43,321 bases of DNA from Zoogloea sp. (GTDB lineage: Bacteria; Pseudomonadota; Gammaproteobacteria; Burkholderiales; Rhodocyclaceae): NCBI GenBank assembly GCA_009026175.1, contig WBTZ01000026.1:1-43321 (forward strand). Reading direction: 5' to 3'. Position numbers and translations under genes: made by a program. The notes below the pieces were generated by a model. That model worked only from the letters and a program-made list of their open reading frames with translations, made no database searches and was not told the DNA's origin. Positions 26,245-34,629 of the stretch are shown here, one piece after another (within the stretch, counting starts at the first letter, position 1; the number at the start of each line of letters is the position of its first letter).

Positions 26245-26601
26245 TGTGAGTCACCTCATCTAAGAAAAACAAAACCCCCCGACTGCACGATGGCGAACCA
26301 TCGGCAGGCATCCGCGGAAGGATACGCCGCGACAAGGGCGACATTTTGACACAGATCAACTCGGCTGCGCCCCGTCACAGGCGGGAGTCGTTACTGTATG
26401 GGGCTTTCCGGGGGGGGCTGCCAAAGAGCAAAAGCGCGCGCGCATGCCGGGCTGCGGGCAGGCACCAGGCCGGATATCGCGGTGCATCGAGGCAGGGAGG
26501 GGAATTGACAGAATTACCAAAAATGACAAACGGGCAGGAGAGATACCCATAACGGCATCCCACCTACCCGCTTTTAGGTATCCCGAAGAAATGAACCGCC
26601 C
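26245..26601. other. 357-base gap between ccoN and the S4-coupled gene
   Basis: Apart from the ccoN promoter, no credible gene was found. The 68-aa open frame at 26346-26552 lacks a ribosome site and starts inside the FNR box. Near 26525-26575 imperfect complementary arms (AAACGGGCAGG and CCTACCCGCTTT) may form a weak hairpin ending the leftward S4 unit. The purine-rich stretch near 26500-26530 is AT-richer than its surroundings. Confidence 0.5.
26319..26359 (-). promoter_or_regulatory. ccoN: FNR/ANR box and promoter of ccoNOQP
   Basis: Read on the minus strand, TTGAT-CTGT-GTCAA occupies 26359-26346, matching TTGAT-N4-ATCAA at 9 of 10 positions. TATCCT (26324-26319) is a likely -10. The predicted start near 26311-26312 puts the box centre at about -41, the class II activation position. 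Regulation of cbb3 operons by FNR-family proteins is well established in other bacteria. Confidence 0.82.
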
Positions 26602-26907
26602 TTAGTTGACACCCGGAGGAATTGCCGCCGCCAACGGCCCGGCAACCGGCAGGGAAAGCAGTTCAAGCGCCTGCCAGTTACAGACCAGTTGCGCAGCACA
26701 ATCCCGCAGCAGCCCGTCAAGGCGCGGATCGGTGCTGACGACCTGCAGATGGGCGATGATCGAACGCGCCACCGCAGGCGAGCGACGCGCCGGGAAACTC
26801 GTCATCAGGCTGAGCAGCGCGGCGAGCGCCAACTCCGGAGAGGATTCATAGGCCGGCAGGAGGCTCTCATCCTCGTCTCCGCCGAAGCAGTCGCACGGAT
26901 CGCTCAT
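26602..26907 (-). CDS. 101-aa unknown protein translationally coupled to the S4 paralogue
   Basis: It begins MSDPCDCFGGDEDESLLPAY, an acidic N-terminus with Cys-Asp-Cys, followed by a largely helical Ala/Leu-rich body with two further cysteines (DCAAQLVC). ATG 26907 overlaps the S4 stop as ATGA, strong evidence that it is translated with that gene. I recognise no family. The paired cysteines and acidic residues could bind a metal, but this is speculation. A longer frame to 27024 would overlap the S4 gene and was rejected. Confidence 0.62.
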   Translation of the reverse strand: MSDPCDCFGGDEDESLLPAYESSPELALAALLSLMTSFPARRSPAVARSIIAHLQVVSTDPRLDGLLRDCAAQLVCNWQALELLSLPVAGPLAAAIPPGVN

Positions 26908-27515
26908 AGCCGCACCGCGTAGTATTCGACAACGTGCTGGACCTCGATCGGGAATGGCACCTCGTCCGCCCCCGGCAGCCGGGTCATGGTCGCAGCGGCC
27001 GCCTGGCTGTTGCAGGCCAGCCACTCAGGCACGGCCAGGGAAGGCTGCGCCAGGCTCTCCCGCACCATCGGGATCCGCTGGCCACGTTCGCTCAGGGCGA
27101 TCGCGTCACCAGGCCCCACCCTGATCGATGGAATATTGACCACCCGGCCATTCAGCATCACGTGCTTGTGGCGGATCAATTGGCGGGCCGCCACAGCAGT
27201 CGGCGCAAAGCCTGCCCGGAATACCACGTTGTCCAGACGCCTCTCCAGCAACTCGAGCAGCTTTCCGCCCGTCGGCGCCTTGGCCCGCTTGGCCTCCCGG
27301 AACAGGCGCTGGATCTGGGATTCGGTCAGTCCATAGTTCATCCGCAGCTTCTGCTTCTCCATCAGCTTGAAGCCGAAGTCCGACTTGCGGCGGGCACGCA
27401 GGCCATGCTGGCCGGGCGGATAGTCCCGCTCACCCACGGATTTGCGGGACAAGCCGGGCAGTTCGCACCCGAGAGCGCGCATGACCTTCAGACGGGGGCC
27501 AGTGTATCGGGACAT
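26904..27515 (-). CDS. rpsD: Ribosomal protein S4 paralogue (stand-alone rpsD)
   Basis: A 203-aa S4 protein with the N-terminal ribosomal S4 domain, PPGQHG (33-38), and an S4 RNA-binding domain (about 92-155: RRLDNVVFRAGFAPT, ARQLIRHKHVMLNGRVVNIPS). The N-terminus SRYTGPRLKVMRALG-CELPGLSRK and PPGQHG resembles the shorter cyanobacterial/plastid-like type, not the [20 protein letters not shown] form usual in beta- and gammaproteobacteria. It is not in a ribosomal operon. Its neighbours are an unknown coupled gene and a 24-aa peptide, divergent from a Fur-like box and a TonB receptor. I infer a second, conditionally used S4 copy, possibly acquired by transfer; the standard rpsD should lie elsewhere. 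Confidence 0.88.
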   Translation of the reverse strand: MSRYTGPRLKVMRALGCELPGLSRKSVGERDYPPGQHGLRARRKSDFGFKLMEKQKLRMNYGLTESQIQRLFREAKRAKAPTGGKLLELLERRLDNVVFRAGFAPTAVAARQLIRHKHVMLNGRVVNIPSIRVGPGDAIALSERGQRIPMVRESLAQPSLAVPEWLACNSQAAAATMTRLPGADEVPFPIEVQHVVEYYAVRL

Positions 27516-27581
27516 CGTGTACTCATTCCTTTGTTACTAAGTGTTTGAGGGATAAGGGATCACCCCGCGGACCACCCCACC

Positions 27582-27656
27582 TCAAAACGGGCCGCCCGCA
27601 AGGACTCCGGCCAGCAGCAGGCCAAGTACGCAGACATTGATCAGCATCGAGCGCAT
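27582..27656 (-). CDS. Putative 24-aa membrane peptide upstream of the S4 paralogue
   Basis: The peptide reads MRSMLINVCVLG then LLLAGVLAGGPF, a single hydrophobic helix with a positively charged N-terminus. CCAGGAG lies about 8 bases before the ATG, better than many neighbours. It falls between the Fur-like box and the S4 gene on the same strand. It could be a small membrane protein or a leader peptide. No family is recognised. Confidence 0.42.
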   Translation of the reverse strand: MRSMLINVCVLGLLLAGVLAGGPF

Positions 27657-27708
27657 CGGATGACTCCTGGAACCGGAAACCGGATTGCATCCTAGGCGAG
27701 ACAAATCG

Positions 27709-27737
27709 AAATGTAAACGATAATGATTTGCATTTAT
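27709..27737. promoter_or_regulatory. Fur-like palindromic operator in the divergent S4/receptor region
   Basis: In an AT-rich island, positions 27719-27737 (GATAATGATTTGCATTTAT) match the 19-bp Fur consensus at 13 positions, including the full GATAATGAT left half. A larger imperfect palindrome at 27709-27735 has AAATG and CATTT at its ends, with 10 of 13 pairs complementary. TATAAA at 27735-27740 may be a -10 for one or both directions. Fur is the best guess; a Zur-type site is possible, but the arm spacing is wrong for the usual Zur box. Confidence 0.62.
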
Positions 27738-27866
27738 AAATCCACTCCGTTACATTCTGCTCTCCGGCAGGCCTGCCTGCCCCTTCCCCCACCCGCGTCA
27801 AGCCAGCCACCACGGGATCGCCCGGTCGCCAGCTAGCCAGATGCCTTCTACATCTGGAGATAGACC

Positions 27867-30146
27867 GTGTCCGGTACCCGCCTTCCTTCCTGCTTCAGGA
27901 AACGTCACCTTCCCCTCCTCGTCAGCGCAGCGCTTGCTGGAAGCCCCTGCCTGGCCAGCCCGGCCGATACCGACCCCACGCTGGCCCGGGTCGTGGTCTC
28001 GGCAACCCGTACCGAGACCACCGCAGACACCGTCCCCACCACGATCACCACCCTGCCGCAGGAGAACCTCGCCCGGCGCATGCCCCATGACGAGGCCGCG
28101 CTCTTTGCCGATGAACCCGATGTGGTCGTCGCCCGCGACCTGCGCCGCTTCGGCGCCGGCTCGGTGAACATCCGTGGCATCGAGGGCAACCGCGTCCTCC
28201 AGCAGGTGGACGGGGTACGCCTGCCCGACTACTACAACGGCGGCGGTCCCTCCAATGCCACCACATCCAGCTCGGACAGCCCCGAGTTCGACTTCCTCAA
28301 GCGGGTCGAAGTCCTGCGCGGCCCGGCCTCCAGCCTGTATGGCTCGGATGCCCTCGGCGGCGTGGTCAGCTATCTGACCCTCGATCCACGCGACATCCTC
28401 GGCAGCCGCGACGTGGCGGTCCGCTACAAGGGCACCTGGCGCGGCGCCGACAGCAGCTTCCAGAACACCGCCTACTTCGCCGGCGGCAATGAACAGGTCG
28501 AGGCCCTGCTCGCCCTCACCCGGCGCACCGGCAGCGAGCTGGACAACCAGGGTGAAGCCGGTGGCAGCAGTGCCGGCCGGGAGCAGCCCAATCCCCAGGA
28601 GAACAGCTCCCGGGGCACCCTCGCCCGCCTTGTGGTGAAACCCGCGCCCGGCCACCGCCTGCGCTTCACCTACGAAGACCGCCACCAGCAGGCCGACAGC
28701 GAACTGCTGCGACTGTCCACATCGCTGCCACGCGTCACCGCCGCCACCGGCAGCGAGGACGCCCGCCGTGAGCGGATCTCCTTCGACTGGGAATGGAAAC
28801 CCGCCGCCGGCTTCGCCGACCGCCTGCTCCTCAGCGCCTATCACCAGAGCGCCGCCAACCATACCAACACCCTGCAGACCCGCAGCAGCACAACCGCGAC
28901 CTGTTCCGGCACAACCCGTGGCAGCAACACCTGCCTGATCGACATGAACTTCGACTTCAGGCAACAGACCACCGGGGCCAGCCTGCAGTTGGAGAAAGGC
29001 CTGGTCACCGGCGCCCTCGAGCACTTCCTGGTCCTCGGTGCGGACTGGCGGCATCACCAGCTCGACGAGATCCGCGACTACCTGATCACCAACCAGACCA
29101 CCGGCACCGTGAGCAAGAGCCTTGCGGGAGACACCTACCCGCTGCGTGACTTCGCCCCCGGTGAATCCACCAGCCTGGGTCTGTTTGCCCAGGACGAGAT
29201 CGGCATCGGCCGGCTCACCGTCACTCCGGGCCTGCGCCTCGACAGCGTCAAGCTGCGTCCCGAGGCCCTCGGCAAGACCATCGGTGGCCAAACCTTCAGC
29301 GCCACCGGCCAGGACCACTCCGCTGCCTCGCCCAAGCTCGCCGCCATCTGGCGCCACAGCCCGGCCCTGTCCTTCTACGGCCAGGTCGTCCGCGGCTTCC
29401 GGGCGCCCAATTACGAAGAGGTGAACGGCCTCTTCTATAACTCCGCCCAGAACTACGCGAGCCTGCCCAACCCGGATCTCAAGCCGGAGACCAGCACCGG
29501 CGTCGAGGTGGGCAGCCGCTTCAAGCTCGCCGGCGGCGATGTGCATGTGGCCCTGTACAACAACAAGTACAGCAACTTCATCAGCAACGAACTGATCTGC
29601 TCCACCCCCTCCGGCGCCAGCCAGCCGGCCTGCCTGGGCAATGCCGTACGCTCCGTGTATCAATCCATCAATCTCGCCAGCGTCCGCATCCGCGGCGCCG
29701 AACTACGCGGCAACTGGGCCCTGCCCGGCGGCTTCCGGACCGCGGGCGCCATCGCCTGGGCCCAGGGCGATGTCACATCCGCCGACCAACCCCTTAACAC
29801 GGTCGATCCGGCGCGCCTCTATCTCAACCTGGGCTGGGATGGCAGCGTCGCTGGCCGCCCCCTGGCCGTCGACACCCGGCTGCGTGCCGCCCGCAAGAAG
29901 GACCGGGTGGACAGCTCCGAGGTGGATTACTTCCGCAGCCCCGGCTACGCCGTGATGGATCTGTCCGCCAGCCTGCAGATCCATCCCAAGGCGCGCCTCA
30001 ATGTGGCCCTCAACAACCTCTTCGACAAGAAATACTGGCTGTGGAGCGACATCCGTCAGGTCGGCCTCGCCAGCACCGACGCCGGCCCGGCCTTCTTCAC
30101 CCAGCCTGGCCGCAACCTCGCTGCGTCCCTGCAGGTGGACTTCTGA
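27867..30146 (+). CDS. TonB-dependent receptor of the haem/haemoglobin type (HmuR-like)
   Basis: A 759-aa outer-membrane receptor. The signal peptide covers about 1-31. A TonB-box-like ARVVVSATRTET leads into the plug (NIRGIEGNRVLQQVDGVRLPDYYNGGG; VEVLRGPASSLYGSDALGGVVSY), followed by a 22-strand barrel ending in ASLQVDF. FRAP (511-514) and NPDL (535-538) are the paired motifs of haem/haemoglobin receptors. However, the His normally found between them is absent (NYEEVNGLFYNSAQNYASLP). GTG 27867 has GGAG 8 bases upstream. It is the first gene of a five-gene operon with a CobN-like protein. The likely substrate is haem or another metal-porphyrin; cobalamin is less likely on motif grounds. Confidence 0.87.
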   Translation: MSGTRLPSCFRKRHLPLLVSAALAGSPCLASPADTDPTLARVVVSATRTETTADTVPTTITTLPQENLARRMPHDEAALFADEPDVVVARDLRRFGAGSVNIRGIEGNRVLQQVDGVRLPDYYNGGGPSNATTSSSDSPEFDFLKRVEVLRGPASSLYGSDALGGVVSYLTLDPRDILGSRDVAVRYKGTWRGADSSFQNTAYFAGGNEQVEALLALTRRTGSELDNQGEAGGSSAGREQPNPQENSSRGTLARLVVKPAPGHRLRFTYEDRHQQADSELLRLSTSLPRVTAATGSEDARRERISFDWEWKPAAGFADRLLLSAYHQSAANHTNTLQTRSSTTATCSGTTRGSNTCLIDMNFDFRQQTTGASLQLEKGLVTGALEHFLVLGADWRHHQLDEIRDYLITNQTTGTVSKSLAGDTYPLRDFAPGESTSLGLFAQDEIGIGRLTVTPGLRLDSVKLRPEALGKTIGGQTFSATGQDHSAASPKLAAIWRHSPALSFYGQVVRGFRAPNYEEVNGLFYNSAQNYASLPNPDLKPETSTGVEVGSRFKLAGGDVHVALYNNKYSNFISNELICSTPSGASQPACLGNAVRSVYQSINLASVRIRGAELRGNWALPGGFRTAGAIAWAQGDVTSADQPLNTVDPARLYLNLGWDGSVAGRPLAVDTRLRAARKKDRVDSSEVDYFRSPGYAVMDLSASLQIHPKARLNVALNNLFDKKYWLWSDIRQVGLASTDAGPAFFTQPGRNLAASLQVDF

Positions 30147-30148
30147 CC

Positions 30149-33100
30149 ATGACGCGCCTGGCCCATGCCCTCGGACGCCTGCCCGCACTGTTGGCCCTGC
30201 CCCTGCTGTGCCTGCTGCTGCTCACCGGCAGCGGGCCGGCGGCGGCCGGACGCATCCTGGTCATAAGCACCTCGCCCATCCAGCCTGGCAAGTTCCTCAA
30301 GCTGGCCGACAGCGCCCGGAACCACGGCCTGCAGCTGGATGCCCGCTTCGCCGAGAAGCTGGCGCCGGAAACCGGCCCGGAACTGTTCCGGGGCTATGAC
30401 CTGGTTCTCTTCGACACGCCCCGGGACCACCTCCAGGCCTTTGTTGAAACCCGTCTGGTGACGGCACTCCCCGGGCTCAAGGGCCCGGCCCTGTGGCTGC
30501 ACGACAGTCAGCCGCGCTGGCAAGGCCTGCCGGACGCACTGGCCCGGCGCCTGCACACCTATTATGTAAACGGCGGCCGCCTCAACTTCGACGCGTTCCT
30601 GGCCACGCTCGCCGCCCGCCTGGATGGCAAACCGGCCAGCGGCATCCGGGACCCCATCGTCTTCCCCAAGAGTGGCCTCTACCACCCGGACTACCCCGGC
30701 CTGGTGTTCGCCGAGCCCGCCACCTACCTGCGCTGGAAGACCGGCTCCGACCAGCCCGCCGCCCCGGTCATCGCCATCGCCCTGCACCAGCAGTACATCG
30801 CCGCCGAGCAGACCGCCTTCATCGACGACCTGATCCGCCGCATTGAGAGGGCCGGCGCCGTACCCCTGCCCTTCTACAGCCCGGTGATGGACCCGGACGC
30901 CATCCGGCGGATGGTCCGCATCGGAGACCGAACCCTCCCCCAGACCCTGATCAACACCCAGATCATGCTCAACCCGGAGGGCCGCCGCGCCGAGTTCGTC
31001 GAGCTGGGCATCCCCGTCGTACAGGCCATGCCCTACCGCAAGGGCGACGAAACCGCCTGGGCTGCCGACCCGCAAGGTGTCGCGCTGATGGACGTGCCCT
31101 TCTACCTGGCCCAGGCCGAATACGCGGGCGTAGTGGATATCCAGATCGCCGCGGCCACCCGCAAGTCCGACGACCAGATCGCTCCCATCGCCGGCCAGGC
31201 CGATGCCGTGGTGGGCAAGGCCCTGCGCCTCGCCCGCCTGCAGACCCTGCCCAACGCCGACAAACGAGTAACGCTGTTCTTCTGGAACTACCCCCCTGGC
31301 GAAAAGAACCTCTCCGCCTCCTTCATGAACCTGCCGCGCAGCCTGGTCGGCACCCTCACTGCCCTCAAGGCCCGCGGCTACACCACCGAAACCCCGGGCG
31401 AGACCGAACTCACCCTGTCACTGCAGCGCCTCCTCGCGCCCTACTACCAGCCCGCCGACGACCAGCGGGAGCTGGAATCCCTGCTGCGCGACGGCCTTGC
31501 CGAGCGGCTGTCCGTCGCCACCTACCGACGCTGGCTGAAGACCCTGCCGGACGGCGTCCGGCAGCAACTCCAGGCGCGCTGGGGCGAGCCGGAGCGCTCC
31601 TCCATGGTCATCCGGCAGAACGGCGAAGCCTGGTTCGTGATCCCCCGCCTCACGCTGGGCCACGTGCACCTGCTGCCCCAGCCTCCCCGCGGCGAACGCG
31701 GGGAGGACAAGGAGAAGGCCCTCTACCACTCCACCAGCGCCGCGCCGTCCCATTTCTACCTGGCCGCTTACCTGTGGGCACGGGAACAGGCCCGCAGCGA
31801 CGCACTCATCCACTACGGCACCCACGGCAGCCAGGAATGGCTGCCCGGCAAGGAACGCGGGCTGTCGGTGACCGACTTCCCCATGCTGGCAGTCGGCGAC
31901 GTACCGGTGCTCTACCCCTACATCGTGGACAACATCGGCGAGGCCACCCAGGCCAAACGCCGCGGCCGCGCCATCATCATCAGCCACCAGACGCCCCCCT
32001 TCTCCCCGGCCGGCCTGCACGCTGCCCTGACCCGCATCCACGATCAGCTGCATGCTTGGCTGGCCCAGGACGACGGTGCCGTGAAGGACAAGATCCGCGC
32101 AGAATTCCTCAGCGCCGTGCGCAAGGAGCGCATCGACCAGGACCTGGGTTGGAACGAGGCGCGCATCCGCACCGACTTCCCCGCCTTCGTCACCGAGGTC
32201 CACGACCACCTCCACGAGCTCGCCCGCAGCGCCCAGCCCATGGGCCTGCACACTTTCGGCCAGGGCGCCGGCGACGAATGGCGCCTCGCCACCGTGCTGA
32301 TGATGGCCGGCAAGACCTTCTGGGAAGCTGTTGCCGGCCCGGGCGAGGAAGCCGACGAGATGCTGGTCGGCGACTACACCCGCCTCAAGGAGAGCACGCC
32401 TTACCGTCGCCTGGCCGACCTCGTGGGCGGCCGCCTCGACCCGGCCAGCCTGCCGGCCCCTGCCCGCGCGGCAGCGGGACAGGCCCGCCAGTGGTACGCC
32501 GCCCTCGATGCCGCCCCCGAGATGACGGCCCTGATGGCCGGCCTGGAAGGGCGCCACATCCCCACCAGCTACGGCGGCGACCCGATCAAGAACCCGGACG
32601 CCCTGCCCACCGGCCGCAACCTGTATGGCTTCGACCCCTCCCGGGTGCCCACCCAGGCCGCCTGGGAAGCCGGCCGCGAGGCCTTCGACCAGCTTCTCGC
32701 CACCCACCGCGGCAAGACCGGCAAGGCCCCGCAGAAGCTCACCTTCACCCTCTGGTCGGTGGAAACCATGCGTCACTTCGGCCTGCTCGAAGCCCAGGCC
32801 CTGTGGGCCCTCGGCGTCGAGCCGGTGTGGGACGCCGGCGGCCGGGTCAGCGACGTGCGCCTGGTGCCCCGCGCCACCCTCGGCCGCCCGCGGGTGGACG
32901 TGGTGCTCTCCGCCACCGGCCTGTACCGGGACCACTTCCCCAACGTGATGCGCCTGCTCGCCAAGGCCGCCCGCCTGGCCGCCGAGGCCGGCGACGAAGC
33001 CGACAACCCGGTGGCCGCCAACAGCCGCCGCATCGCCGCAGCCCTCAAGGCCAAGGGCTGGAGCGATGCCCAGGCCCTCAATGCCGCCCAGACCCGCATC

Positions 33101-34129
33101 TTTTCCTCTGAATCGGGCCGTTACGGCACCGGCCTGGACGACGCCGCCCTCGCCACCGACACCTGGAAGGGCAAGGCCGAGGGCGACCGCAAGCTGGCCG
33201 GTCTGTACCTGTCGCGCATGCAGTTCGGCTACGGTCCCGACGAAGACAGCTGGGGCCAACCCGGCGCCGGCGGCGAGAATCTCTACGCCGCCCACCTGAA
33301 GGGCACCGAGGGCGCGGTGCTGTCACGCACCTCCAACCTCTACGGCATGCTCACCACCGACGACCCCTTCCAGTACCTGGGCGGCATCGCCCTGGCGGTA
33401 CGCCACCTGGACGGCAAGGCGCCCGAGCTCTACATCTCCAACCTGCGCGGCCAGGGAGGCGGCAAGGTGGAAGGCGCCGCCGGCTTCCTGGCCAAGGAAC
33501 TGGCCACCCGCAACTTCCACCCGGGCTACATCCAGGGCCTCATGCGGGAAGGCTACGCCGGCACCCTGCAGGTCCTGGACGGGATCAACAATTTCTCCGG
33601 CTGGCAGACGGTGGCCCGGGAAATCGTGCGTGACGACCAGTGGCAGGAATTCGTGGACGTCTACGTGCGGGACAAGCACCGCCTCGGCCTGCGGGAATGG
33701 TTCGAACGCAACAACCCCCACGCCCTCGCCCAGAGCATGGAGCGCATGCTGGAAGCCGCCCGCCAGGGTTACTGGCAGGCCGACAAGGCCACCCTCGACG
33801 AACTCAAGGCCCGCTACCGGGACCTCGCCACCCGCCATCGGGTGAAGACTGACAACGCCGCGCTGCAACGCTTCGCCGGCTTTGGCGAAGCCATCGCGCC
33901 ACCGACGGCCGCAGCCCCTGCCAAGGCGGCTCCGCCCCAGGCCGAAAAAGCTCCGCAACAGCCCGCCGAAGCGCAGCCCGCGCCGCCTCCGCCGCCCATC
34001 CGGGGCCAGCGCCTCGACAAGATCGATCCGCCGGCTCCGCCTGCGCCCGCCCGTGCCGTCCTGGGCCTCGCCCTCATCGCCCTGGCGACCCTGGGCGGCA
34101 CGCTGCGGGGCCTCCGCACCCACTCCTGA
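30149..34129 (+). CDS. Exported, membrane-anchored CobN/Mg-chelatase-H family protein (HmuS-like)
   Basis: A 1326-aa CobN-family protein. A signal peptide (about 1-33) exports it, and a Pro/Ala-rich linker (about 1250-1295) leads to a C-terminal helix (ARAVLGLALIALATLGG), so the chelatase domain should face the periplasm. The family core has IHYGTHGSQEWLPGKERG (His555, His559), KTFWEAVAGPGEEADEM, TLWSVETMRHFG and LTTDDPFQYLGGIALAVRHLDG. Classical CobN is cytoplasmic and needs CobS and CobT; neither is here, nor are B12 genes. Receptor, ExbB-like and DUF2149 neighbours match Bacteroidetes hmu loci, where HmuS, a CobN homologue, is reported to remove iron from haem. ATG 30149 follows the receptor stop by 2 bases. 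Automatic annotation would call it cobaltochelatase CobN. Confidence 0.88.
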   Translation: MTRLAHALGRLPALLALPLLCLLLLTGSGPAAAGRILVISTSPIQPGKFLKLADSARNHGLQLDARFAEKLAPETGPELFRGYDLVLFDTPRDHLQAFVETRLVTALPGLKGPALWLHDSQPRWQGLPDALARRLHTYYVNGGRLNFDAFLATLAARLDGKPASGIRDPIVFPKSGLYHPDYPGLVFAEPATYLRWKTGSDQPAAPVIAIALHQQYIAAEQTAFIDDLIRRIERAGAVPLPFYSPVMDPDAIRRMVRIGDRTLPQTLINTQIMLNPEGRRAEFVELGIPVVQAMPYRKGDETAWAADPQGVALMDVPFYLAQAEYAGVVDIQIAAATRKSDDQIAPIAGQADAVVGKALRLARLQTLPNADKRVTLFFWNYPPGEKNLSASFMNLPRSLVGTLTALKARGYTTETPGETELTLSLQRLLAPYYQPADDQRELESLLRDGLAERLSVATYRRWLKTLPDGVRQQLQARWGEPERSSMVIRQNGEAWFVIPRLTLGHVHLLPQPPRGERGEDKEKALYHSTSAAPSHFYLAAYLWAREQARSDALIHYGTHGSQEWLPGKERGLSVTDFPMLAVGDVPVLYPYIVDNIGEATQAKRRGRAIIISHQTPPFSPAGLHAALTRIHDQLHAWLAQDDGAVKDKIRAEFLSAVRKERIDQDLGWNEARIRTDFPAFVTEVHDHLHELARSAQPMGLHTFGQGAGDEWRLATVLMMAGKTFWEAVAGPGEEADEMLVGDYTRLKESTPYRRLADLVGGRLDPASLPAPARAAAGQARQWYAALDAAPEMTALMAGLEGRHIPTSYGGDPIKNPDALPTGRNLYGFDPSRVPTQAAWEAGREAFDQLLATHRGKTGKAPQKLTFTLWSVETMRHFGLLEAQALWALGVEPVWDAGGRVSDVRLVPRATLGRPRVDVVLSATGLYRDHFPNVMRLLAKAARLAAEAGDEADNPVAANSRRIAAALKAKGWSDAQALNAAQTRIFSSESGRYGTGLDDAALATDTWKGKAEGDRKLAGLYLSRMQFGYGPDEDSWGQPGAGGENLYAAHLKGTEGAVLSRTSNLYGMLTTDDPFQYLGGIALAVRHLDGKAPELYISNLRGQGGGKVEGAAGFLAKELATRNFHPGYIQGLMREGYAGTLQVLDGINNFSGWQTVAREIVRDDQWQEFVDVYVRDKHRLGLREWFERNNPHALAQSMERMLEAARQGYWQADKATLDELKARYRDLATRHRVKTDNAALQRFAGFGEAIAPPTAAAPAKAAPPQAEKAPQQPAEAQPAPPPPPIRGQRLDKIDPPAPPAPARAVLGLALIALATLGGTLRGLRTHS

Positions 34130-34146
34130 AACCACCTCCGCACACC

Positions 34147-34626
34147 ATGAACCACCTTCTCGAAAACACCATGTACGACGTGGCACAGGTCTTCCTGCTG
34201 CCCACCCTGCTCCTCATCGCCGTGCTATTCCTGTTCGCATTCTGGTCCCTCGGCGAATTCCTGCTGCTCGCCTGGCGCCGCCGCGGCGGCAGCGGCCAGG
34301 TGCTGGTCAAGGCCTGGCAACAGCGCAAGGACCTCACCGATGATGAGCTCGACCTCCTCGCCCACACCGTGCTCGAAGCCCCCCGGGTGGCCAGCCGCGT
34401 CACGCCGATGCTCGGCCTGGTGGCCACCATGATCCCCATGGGGCCGGCTCTCAAGTCGCTTTCCGACGGCGACCTGGCACAGGTCTCCCACAACCTCACG
34501 GTGGCCTTCTCGGCAGTCATCCTGGCCCTCATCGCCGCCTCCATCACCTTCTGGATCACCAATGTCCGGCGGCGCTGGCTGGCCGAGGAGATGATTGCCA
34601 TCGCGCGCCTGCGCCAGGAGGCCTGA
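34147..34626 (+). CDS. MotA/TolQ/ExbB-type proton-channel protein (HmuU-like)
   Basis: A 159-aa inner-membrane protein. One N-terminal helix (about 14-38) is followed by a cytoplasmic segment and two helices in TPMLGLVATMIPMGPALKSL (about 86-105) and TVAFSAVILALIAASITFW (about 119-137). This is the MotA_ExbB fold, where the conserved TP and Thr line a proton path. It is shorter than ExbB or TolQ. It starts 17 bases after the chelatase-like gene and 3 bases before the DUF2149 gene. It probably uses proton-motive force to drive its operon partners or TonB-like energy transfer; the exact role is not known. Confidence 0.87.
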   Translation: MNHLLENTMYDVAQVFLLPTLLLIAVLFLFAFWSLGEFLLLAWRRRGGSGQVLVKAWQQRKDLTDDELDLLAHTVLEAPRVASRVTPMLGLVATMIPMGPALKSLSDGDLAQVSHNLTVAFSAVILALIAASITFWITNVRRRWLAEEMIAIARLRQEA

Positions 34627-34629
34627 ACC

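Noticed and set aside
26346-26552. A 68-codon plus-strand frame between ccoN and the S4 unit
   Set aside because: It starts inside the ccoN FNR box, lacks a ribosome site and its translation is Arg/Gly/Ala-rich without features.
27798-29663. A 621-codon antisense frame across the TonB receptor
   Set aside because: Low-complexity mirror frame; the plus strand encodes a complete receptor with all motifs.
30149-34129. Cobalamin-synthesis CobN cobaltochelatase
   Set aside because: The protein has an export signal and a C-terminal membrane anchor, CobS/CobT and other B12 genes are absent, and the neighbours point to metal-porphyrin uptake.
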